Source: a virus. Taken from it: a stretch of DNA of 43,609 nucleotides. Positions 39,995-43,609 of this stretch are shown one piece after another. The notes beneath the pieces were generated by a model that saw only the letters and a list, made by a program, of their open reading frames with translations, did not search any database and had not been told where the DNA came from. The stretch's first letter is position 1; each line of letters begins with the position of its first letter. Location: IMG/VR virus record IMGVR_UViG_3300027793_000126, positions 1 to 43,609 of that record. The stretch is one strand, 5' to 3'. The translations under genes were made by a program, and so were the position numbers.

Positions 39995-40004
39995 GTTTAG
40001 ACAC

Positions 40005-40019
40005 GGACAAATCGGACAT
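40005..40019 (-). promoter_or_regulatory. TGTCC direct-repeat operator of PL2
   Basis: The minus strand reads ATGTCCGATTTGTCC: two TGTCC units with a 9-bp period. Confidence 0.65.
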
Positions 40020-40025
40020 TTTCAG

Positions 40026-40041
40026 TGTGATTTGCACCACA
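40026..40041. promoter_or_regulatory. Crp/GlxR-type box 2
   Basis: TGTGATTTGCACCACA: one mismatch from TGTGA-N6-TCACA. It lies six bases from the TGTCC repeat and 70 bp from the PL2 -10. Confidence 0.6.
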
Positions 40042-40066
40042 TGAGGTCGAAAAAAATGTCGAAAAA

Positions 40067-40134
40067 AAGTTATCCACATGACGTAGATCACACCCCCATT
40101 TCACGCTCAAGTTATCCACATGACCTACATCACA
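40067..40134 (+). repeat. two 26-bp repeats, each with DnaA box and Crp-type half site
   Basis: AAGTTATCCACATGAC followed by STASATCACA occurs at 40067-40092 and 40109-40134, with 2 differences in 26, period 42. Each holds a perfect DnaA box TTATCCACA (40070-40078, 40112-40120) overlapping a TGTGA-N6-TCATG box on the minus strand (40077-40092, 40119-40134). The second Crp-type box lies 72 bp before the -10 at 40191. Confidence 0.75.
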
Positions 40135-40141
40135 TTTCAAA

Positions 40142-40196
40142 ATGTCCGTTTTGGTATGATTACTGGCTAGTAGATGTCAGACCCCCCTGCTATACT
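40142..40196 (+). promoter_or_regulatory. rightward promoter PR1
   Basis: ATGTCC starts at 40142, 49 bp before TATACT (40191-40196), which is preceded by TGC. ATGTCAGAC starts 17 bp before the -10. No -35 match is present, so an activator may be needed. Confidence 0.7.
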
Positions 40197-40250
40197 TCTA
40201 TGTATAGAAGGTTGAAAAAGAAGTAAGCCCCTTAAAGAAAGGAAGTCCAA

Positions 40251-40427
40251 ATGACTTCACTAAATACAATGTGTAAAACACATATTCCATTCGTTCCTGC
40301 TATCTCCGAAGTTGGAGATGACCAATTTACATTCTGCATGGAATGTGAACAAAATATTGAGCGTTGGTATAACGATACCGACCCTGAGCGTCTACCAATG
40401 TGGACTGATTGGAAGGTATCTAAATAA
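40251..40427 (+). CDS. 58-residue Cys-containing protein
   Basis: The ATG at 40251 has AAAGGAAG seven bases upstream. The product has MCKTHIPFV and FCMECEQNIERWYND, so C-x3-H and C-x2-C pairs that may hold zinc. It is the first gene of a rightward operon of five tiny genes. Confidence 0.65.
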   Translation: MTSLNTMCKTHIPFVPAISEVGDDQFTFCMECEQNIERWYNDTDPERLPMWTDWKVSK

Positions 40428-40567
40428 TGAACCTTGATGAATATAAAAAATTCGTAAATGATAAGCGTGTATTCTCACGCATTGACGCTATGGCAATTCT
40501 TGCTAATGCTGAAAAACAAAATGAACTTATCCACTCTCAAAAAGAAAATGGTGAAAACAATGGATAA
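40427..40567 (+). CDS. 46-residue protein, unknown
   Basis: The ATG overlaps the stop of the gene before (TAATG). The product is helical and charged (MNLDEYKKFVNDKRVFSRID, then ILANAEKQNELIHSQ). No family is recognised; coding is supported by tight overlaps on both sides. Confidence 0.55.
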   Translation: MNLDEYKKFVNDKRVFSRIDAMAILANAEKQNELIHSQKENGENNG

Positions 40568-40673
40568 CCAAATGATAACTTTATCTTGTCAAATCTGCGA
40601 AGAGCCAGCCGTTGAGGTTGCTCTTGAAGATTCTCAATATCTAACGGCTACATGCCAAGAATGCTGGGGTTAA
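40560..40673 (+). CDS. 37-residue zinc-ribbon protein
   Basis: The ATG at 40560 overlaps the stop of the 46-residue gene by 8 bp. The product has SCQICEEPA and TCQECWG, a Cys4 ribbon with 18-20 residues between the pairs. A longer frame from 40458 runs through the previous gene and is rejected. Confidence 0.65.
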   Translation: MDNQMITLSCQICEEPAVEVALEDSQYLTATCQECWG

Positions 40674-40676
40674 TAA

Positions 40677-40859
40677 ATGGTAACTGATATGCAATTACTT
40701 CAAGAAGTAAAAAGAATGGCTATCGCAATTCGTAATGGAAATGAAGATAGCGGAAAATCTTATTTGCTTGGTTATTTGTGGGCAACGCTCACGCCTGAAC
40801 AACAAAATGAAACTGCAATTGCATTTTCAGATGAACTGATTGAGATGCTAGAAAAATGA
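40677..40859 (+). CDS. 60-residue helical protein, unknown
   Basis: The ATG follows the zinc-ribbon stop by three bases. The product is helical throughout (LLQEVKRMAIAIRNGNEDSG, then SYLLGYLWATLTPEQQNE). No family is recognised. Confidence 0.6.
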   Translation: MVTDMQLLQEVKRMAIAIRNGNEDSGKSYLLGYLWATLTPEQQNETAIAFSDELIEMLEK

Positions 40860-40945
40860 AAGAATTTTATTTAAACGGAAACGCTGCATTCTTTTTTTTC
40901 TTAGGCTTATTTATTTATTCAATTTGGTTGCACCTAAAAGAGTGA
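40856..40945 (+). CDS. 29-residue single-span membrane protein
   Basis: The ATG overlaps the stop of the 60-residue gene (ATGA). The product is MKEFYLNGNA then AFFFFLGLFIYSIWLHL then KE, one strong membrane helix with a charged end. It ends the operon. Membrane micro-proteins of phages can block superinfection or host functions; nothing specific can be said. Confidence 0.55.
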   Translation: MKEFYLNGNAAFFFFLGLFIYSIWLHLKE

Positions 40946-40988
40946 TCATAAAAAATGATTTAACTTTCAACTAGATTTTTTCGATAAA

Positions 40989-41066
40989 TGTGAGATTTAT
41001 CACAATCCCAAATGTCCAATTTTTCCTTTTTATACCCCTCAAAATGTCAGACCCCTCTGCTAGAAT
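40989..41066 (+). promoter_or_regulatory. rightward promoter PR2 with perfect Crp-type box
   Basis: TGTGAGATTTATCACA (40989-41004) is a perfect TGTGA-N6-TCACA. ATGTCC starts at 41012, 49 bp before TAGAAT (41061-41066), which is preceded by TGC. ATGTCAGAC starts 17 bp before the -10. No -35 is evident. The 170-bp gap around it holds no gene. Confidence 0.75.
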
Positions 41067-41081
41067 ACTAGTATTAGAAAG

Positions 41082-41100
41082 GTTGATAAAGGTTATCAAC
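41082..41100 (+). other. leader hairpin
   Basis: GTTGATA and TATCAAC are 7-bp perfect inverted arms with a 5-base loop, in the leader of the 41116 gene and just before AAAGGAG. It may stabilise the 5' end or bind a regulator. Confidence 0.5.
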
Positions 41101-41115
41101 AAGAAAGGAGTCAAA

Positions 41116-41349
41116 ATGACTCACTATACAATAAACACTCTACCAGTAGAATACGCTAACAAAATCGTATGCGCTTTCTGCTCACAATACGCTAACGAAA
41201 GTTATTGCGTACCATGTAATGAATACAAGGGTTTGATGACTCTTGCAGAATTCATGACAACCTACTCAATAAGTGAGTGGGTTGCTGATGAGGCAGATGA
41301 ATTATCTGCTAAGTTAGATTCACTAATTGCGAAAGGAGTGTATGCCTAA
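41116..41349 (+). CDS. 77-residue Cys4 protein
   Basis: The ATG at 41116 has AAAGGAG upstream; a longer frame from 40990 spans the promoter and is rejected. The product has VCAFCSQYANESYCVPCNEYK, a compact C-x2-C...C-x2-C knuckle, then a helical end (WVADEADELSAKLDSLI). Probably zinc-binding. First gene of a three-gene operon. Confidence 0.65.
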   Translation: MTHYTINTLPVEYANKIVCAFCSQYANESYCVPCNEYKGLMTLAEFMTTYSISEWVADEADELSAKLDSLIAKGVYA

Positions 41350-41558
41350 TGAGTATTGAAATCTTTCGCCTTAATGAACAAGGTGCTGGTTGGGTAGATA
41401 TTGAATCTGCCACTACCGCAGAATTGCTAGACCTTGAATTAGCAATAACATTTAACGCACCAATGCAGATGCTCTGCTTCAAGTGCCATACACCAATTCC
41501 AAAAGGTAATGTGTGTGTAAATCATAAAGATGTGAAAGGAGGAATTTACCTTGACTAA
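41349..41558 (+). CDS. 69-residue Cys-containing protein
   Basis: The ATG overlaps the stop of the gene before (TAATG). The product has an N-terminal helix-rich region (ATTAELLDLELAITFN) and LCFKCHTPIPKGNVCVNHK, a possible C-x2-C...C-x2-H zinc site related in layout to the gene before. Confidence 0.65.
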   Translation: MSIEIFRLNEQGAGWVDIESATTAELLDLELAITFNAPMQMLCFKCHTPIPKGNVCVNHKDVKGGIYLD

Positions 41559-41709
41559 AAAAAATGTACTAATTAGTTTCGTTACTGATGCTGATACAGA
41601 TCTTGATGCAATCTGGTCACTAAATAGAATAATGCAAAAACTTTCTGATAATGAATTAGAAAAATTTAATGCGTTTGAAGTTTTAGATGTAGAAGAAATT
41701 CTACCCTAA
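41551..41709 (+). CDS. 52-residue protein with TTG start
   Basis: A TTG at 41551 follows AAAGGAGG by eight bases and overlaps the end of the gene before by 8 bp. The product starts MTKKNVLISFVTDADTDLD and goes on with IWSLNRIMQKL, strand then helix. The strong Shine-Dalgarno decides the start. No family is recognised. Confidence 0.6.
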   Translation: MTKKNVLISFVTDADTDLDAIWSLNRIMQKLSDNELEKFNAFEVLDVEEILP

Positions 41710-41716
41710 AATTTTT

Positions 41717-41736
41717 CGACACGTTCGGGCGTGTCG
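41717..41736. repeat. CGACACG palindrome after operon
   Basis: CGACACG and CGTGTCG are perfect 7-bp arms with a 6-base loop, eight bases after the operon's stop. A related CGACCCG...CGTGTCG lies at 42947-42968 after the next operon. T runs lie only before it, so it is a poor terminator on the plus strand. Confidence 0.5.
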
Positions 41737-41758
41737 CACCCTCAAGTTTGGGTTTACG

Positions 41759-41825
41759 TGTGATATAAATCACCCCCTAGTTTACGGCGTGTCGTGTTGA
41801 CTTTTTGGCTTTTATGTGTTAAGAT
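41759..41825 (+). promoter_or_regulatory. rightward promoter PR3a
   Basis: TTGACT (41797-41802), 17 bp, TAAGAT (41820-41825) preceded by TGT. A Crp-type box TGTGATATAAATCACC (41759-41774) starts 61 bp before the -10, as with PL1. Confidence 0.7.
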
Positions 41826-41859
41826 TCTATCTATACAATTAAATAAGTAAATAAGTCCG

Positions 41860-41935
41860 TGTGATGAAAATCACAAAGAATATGTCCTAAATGTCCGAAT
41901 TTGGATTTGATAATGTCAGACTAATTTGGTACACT
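41860..41935 (+). promoter_or_regulatory. rightward promoter PR3b with perfect Crp-type box
   Basis: TGTGATGAAAATCACA (41860-41875) is a perfect TGTGA-N6-TCACA, 70 bp before TACACT (41930-41935). ATGTCC occurs at 41882 and 41891, 48 and 39 bp before the -10. TTGATA lies 17 bp before the -10 as a fair -35, and ATGTCAGAC overlaps the spacer. The gap 41710-41968 holds no gene. Confidence 0.75.
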
Positions 41936-41968
41936 TAGAATATAAAGAAAAAGAAAGAAGGTGGCAAT

Positions 41969-42184
41969 ATGCCAGCCAATGTATACTCAGTCCAATCCCT
42001 ACTAGTGGGAAAAGAATATATCTCCAAAACAATGCGTGGAGAAATCATAAGTGCAGAATTGCACCCTCAGCCAATTTGGTATGATGGTTGCGAAACTTAT
42101 CTTGTAGAAATTGCACCATATAGCGGTAGCAATACTTGGGGTCGCAAGACTTTCCGTACAGTTGCAGTAAGAAAGGAAAACTAA
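41969..42184 (+). CDS. 71-residue β protein, unknown
   Basis: The ATG has AAGAAGGTGG upstream. The product is strand-rich (VYSVQSLLVGKEYISKTM, then ETYLVEIAPYSGSN, then KTFRTVAVRK), with an SH3-like look. First gene of a five-gene operon. No family is recognised. Confidence 0.6.
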   Translation: MPANVYSVQSLLVGKEYISKTMRGEIISAELHPQPIWYDGCETYLVEIAPYSGSNTWGRKTFRTVAVRKEN

Positions 42185-42185
42185 T

Positions 42186-42368
42186 ATGTACAATGTAAAA
42201 CTAGAAACCTTTAATGGTTCAGTAAAAACAATCAGCCTGCCTTCTAAGGGTGCGGTTGCACAATTCATCAACACTTACCCAACACAATTACCCGTTGGCG
42301 TATCCGTAAAAGTCGCTTGCGACACTCTTGGAATTACTGGCACACTACGAGGAAAGGCCTCTCTCTAA
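42186..42368 (+). CDS. 60-residue protein, unknown
   Basis: The ATG follows the previous stop by one base. The product is strand-helix-strand (MYNVKLETFNGSVKTISL, then AVAQFINTYPTQL, then SVKVACDTLGITGTLRG). Its end is like that of the 57-residue leftward gene at 39173, so the two may be distant paralogs. Confidence 0.6.
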   Translation: MYNVKLETFNGSVKTISLPSKGAVAQFINTYPTQLPVGVSVKVACDTLGITGTLRGKASL

Positions 42369-42574
42369 TGGTAAAAATTGAACACTCTCTAAAATTCATA
42401 ACCGAAGTAGACGAAACTCACCCAGTCGGAATGCAACTTGTTGCACTTGAAGAAAATATGCGTAAAGAATTACTTGAAGGAATGCTAAAGGAATTACTTG
42501 CGCCAATGATTCAGCCTGCTATTGACGAAATTAACGCAGGCGGTTCATATGCAATTCTAAAGGTGGCAGAATAA
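42368..42574 (+). CDS. 68-residue helical protein, unknown
   Basis: The ATG at 42368 overlaps the stop before it (TAATG); a longer frame from 42317 lies inside the previous gene and is rejected. The product is mostly helical (QLVALEENMRKELLEGMLK, then APMIQPAIDEINAG). No family is recognised. Confidence 0.6.
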   Translation: MVKIEHSLKFITEVDETHPVGMQLVALEENMRKELLEGMLKELLAPMIQPAIDEINAGGSYAILKVAE

Positions 42575-42575
42575 A

Positions 42576-42752
42576 ATGATGACACGAAAAGACTATGTAA
42601 AGGTCGCCGATATTCTTGCAGGTTATCATCAAGCCATGATAGATAACTTTTGGTGGGAAGATTTGGTAAATGATTTCGCAATTATGTTTGAAGAAGACAA
42701 TCCAAACTTCAAACGTGATAAGTTTATTGAAGCATGTGAGAAGGGAGTATAA
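42576..42752 (+). CDS. 58-residue small phage protein
   Basis: Two adjacent ATGs (42576, 42579) follow AAAGGTGG. The product reads RKDYVKVADILAGYHQ, then DLVNDFAIMFEEDN, then FKRDKFIEACEKG. I recognise this pattern from small hypothetical proteins common in actinophages and cyanophages; its function is not known. It lies in the rightward operon. Confidence 0.7.
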   Translation: MMTRKDYVKVADILAGYHQAMIDNFWWEDLVNDFAIMFEEDNPNFKRDKFIEACEKGV

Positions 42753-42753
42753 A

Positions 42754-42906
42754 ATGATTCTAGACACTGGAACACTAATCGGAATAACAATTGCACTTTT
42801 TAGTTCTCTTTTTGTAATGGGTGTGTTTTGGAAACAAAATATTGCACAGCAAAAAGAAATTCGCAGATTGCAAATTGCATTGAGAAGTGAACGACTAAAG
42901 AAATAA
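42754..42906 (+). CDS. 50-residue single-span membrane protein
   Basis: The ATG at 42754 follows the previous stop by one base and has AAGGGAG upstream. One membrane helix (GTLIGITIALFSSLFVMGVF, residues 6-25) is followed by a basic coiled-coil tail (QQKEIRRLQIALRSERLKK). It resembles small phage spanin- or Rz-like membrane-anchored coils, but no lysis role can be claimed. Confidence 0.6.
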   Translation: MILDTGTLIGITIALFSSLFVMGVFWKQNIAQQKEIRRLQIALRSERLKK

Positions 42907-42916
42907 ATAAAAATCC

Positions 42917-42939
42917 TGAGCAAGATCTAAAACTGCTCA
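42917..42939 (+). terminator. possible weak terminator
   Basis: TGAGCA and TGCTCA are 6-bp arms with an 11-base loop, followed by AAATTTT. It lies ten bases after the operon's last stop. The U-run is short. Confidence 0.3.
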
Positions 42940-42946
42940 AAATTTT

Positions 42947-42985
42947 CGACCCGCAGTCGGGCGTGTCGTCCACAGGTTATCCACA
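42947..42985 (+). other. GTGTCG palindrome followed by DnaA boxes
   Basis: CGACCCG...CGTGTCG (42947-42968) is followed by TCGTCCACA (42966-42974, near the TTGTCCACA of actinobacteria) and a perfect DnaA box TTATCCACA (42977-42985). DnaA box and Crp-type box are close together here as at 40.1 kb. Confidence 0.6.
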
Positions 42986-42997
42986 GGTTACGTACGA

Positions 42998-43073
42998 TGT
43001 GATATTAATCACGGGAACCTTGTCCAAATTGCCCGATTACGGAATTGCAAATGTCACCCCAACCTGATAAGAT
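42998..43073 (+). promoter_or_regulatory. rightward promoter PR4
   Basis: TGTGATATTAATCACG (42998-43013) starts 70 bp before TAAGAT (43068-43073), which is preceded by TGA. TTGTCC (43020) and TTGCCC (43029) start 48 and 39 bp before it. TTGCAA lies 17 bp before the -10 as a -35. ATGTCA starts 17 bp before the -10. Confidence 0.75.
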
Positions 43074-43108
43074 ATTTATATCAAGTTAATTAAAGAAAGA
43101 AGGCTCCC

Positions 43109-43255
43109 ATGACCGATGTATGCTTACAATGTAATGAAAATTCAGTAGATGTAACTGAATTATATTGTTTTCGTTGCTATCTTGACCGAGAGGTTGAGGC
43201 GATGATAGAATATGCTTATATTGACCAATTATTCTTAACGAAAGAGGCTAACTAA
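43109..43255 (+). CDS. 48-residue zinc-ribbon protein
   Basis: The ATG at 43109 has AAGAAGG upstream. The product has VCLQCNENSVDVTELYCFRC, a C-x2-C...C-x2-C knuckle, then an acidic helix. First gene of the last rightward operon in the window. Confidence 0.65.
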   Translation: MTDVCLQCNENSVDVTELYCFRCYLDREVEAMIEYAYIDQLFLTKEAN

Positions 43256-43359
43256 TGGACTACTATGACGACTACTATGAAACTGATATGCCTACTGCCA
43301 TAGGTTGCTACTGCAAAATTAACTATCTCTGCTCAGAATGTAAAGGAACCTATAACTAA
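43255..43359 (+). CDS. 34-residue Tyr/Cys-rich protein
   Basis: The ATG overlaps the stop before it (TAATG). The product is MDYYDDYYETDMPTAIGCYC followed by KINYLCSECKGTYN: an acidic Tyr-rich start and a C-x-C...C-x2-C end that could bind zinc. Confidence 0.55.
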   Translation: MDYYDDYYETDMPTAIGCYCKINYLCSECKGTYN

Positions 43360-43577
43360 TGGAATATGAATACCTAGTAACTTGTCAATATGACTATGAG
43401 GAATCACCTCATTGGTCACAACGCTATGAAAATGAATTCGGTGCATGGGAAAGTTTTTTCCGTTTTACCGATTGGGGATTGGCTAATGAATATTCTACAG
43501 TTAATCTTTATACGCCAACTGGCAAATGCTACACAAAAGTTTTTTATCGTGATGGAAAGGTACAGGTAAGAGCATAA
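43359..43577 (+). CDS. 72-residue protein, unknown
   Basis: The ATG overlaps the stop before it (TAATG). The product is rich in Tyr, Trp and Phe (YEYLVTCQYDYEESPHWSQ, then WESFFRFTDWGLANEY), with strand-helix-strand layout. No family is recognised. Confidence 0.6.
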   Translation: MEYEYLVTCQYDYEESPHWSQRYENEFGAWESFFRFTDWGLANEYSTVNLYTPTGKCYTKVFYRDGKVQVRA

Positions 43578-43609
43578 TGGGTTCAGTAACCGCACTAGGA
43601 ATTAAAGAT
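43577..43609 (+). CDS. start of next gene (cut by window end)
   Basis: An ATG overlaps the stop before it (TAATG), and 11 codons (MGSVTALGIKD) are visible before the window ends. The same overlap style supports it as the next gene of the operon. Nothing more can be said. Confidence 0.4.
   Translation, partial: MGSVTALGIKD

Noticed and set aside
40458-40673. 71-residue frame over the 40427 and 40560 genes
   Set aside because: Its first half overlaps the 46-residue gene in another frame; the ATG at 40560 gives a compact zinc ribbon that overlaps the stop before it, as in the rest of the operon.
40990-41349. 119-residue version of the 41116 gene
   Set aside because: The extra N-terminus would be coded by the Crp-type box, TGTCC site and -10 of PR2. 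AAAGGAG before the ATG at 41116 gives a better start.
1-43609. tRNA genes, integrase or insertion sequences
   Set aside because: No cloverleaf with a GTTCGANTC-type arm, no recombinase motifs and no transposase or terminal repeats were noticed on reading both strands; short or degenerate cases could be missed by eye.

Overview
The window is a piece of a tailed double-stranded DNA phage genome, AT-rich and almost entirely coding. The protein set fits a siphovirus with an HK97-type head: portal, S78-type prohead protease with an embedded scaffold, major capsid protein, four head-tail joining proteins, tail tube protein, tail-assembly chaperones and a tape measure of at least 1895 residues. The host is probably a low-GC actinobacterium, for example a freshwater planktonic lineage. 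This is inferred from the actinophage-like holin and lysozyme, a Gram-positive LexA-type box, Crp/GlxR-type boxes, and many promoters placed for leaderless transcripts (TATAAT-N6/7-ATG). No terminase, integrase, polymerase, tRNA or CRISPR array is visible, so this is only part of the genome.

Positions 1-26.4 kb (all minus strand, read right to left) hold the virion genes. Fibre and baseplate-like proteins lie at 21.2-26.4 kb. A class II (B12-dependent) ribonucleotide reductase lies at 19-21 kb, then a 1150-residue lectin-like protein, then portal, protease/scaffold, capsid, connectors, tail tube, two paralogous tail chaperones and the tape measure. Extended -10 promoters (TGnTATAAT) are scattered through this block, several overlapping the stop codon of the gene before.

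Positions 26.4-34.5 kb hold a secreted lysozyme on the plus strand, then more minus-strand adhesion genes: an Fn3 protein with a cysteine-rich insert, a collagen-like fibre, three BppU-like paralogs, a 27-residue ORF and a putative holin. Positions 32.7-38.8 kb hold the least understood block: five paralogs of an uncharacterised family of about 230-250 residues on both strands, interleaved with a putative PD-(D/E)XK nuclease, a zinc-ribbon protein, a small HTH protein, membrane proteins and a Cys-rich peptide. One paralog appears to start at AUU.

Positions 39-43.6 kb hold about 20 tiny genes (34-77 residues, many with CxxC pairs) in overlapping operons. Each operon is preceded by a promoter of fixed layout: a TGTGA-N6-TCACA box 70-72 bp before the -10, TGTCC repeats 48/49 and 39/40 bp before it, then an extended -10. 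The same region holds perfect DnaA boxes inside near-identical 26-bp repeats and a LexA-type box flanked by perfect 16-bp repeats. This promoter system, and the five-paralog block, are the most novel-looking parts of the window. All coordinates for sites were read by hand; family names come from recognition of sequence motifs, not from database searches.
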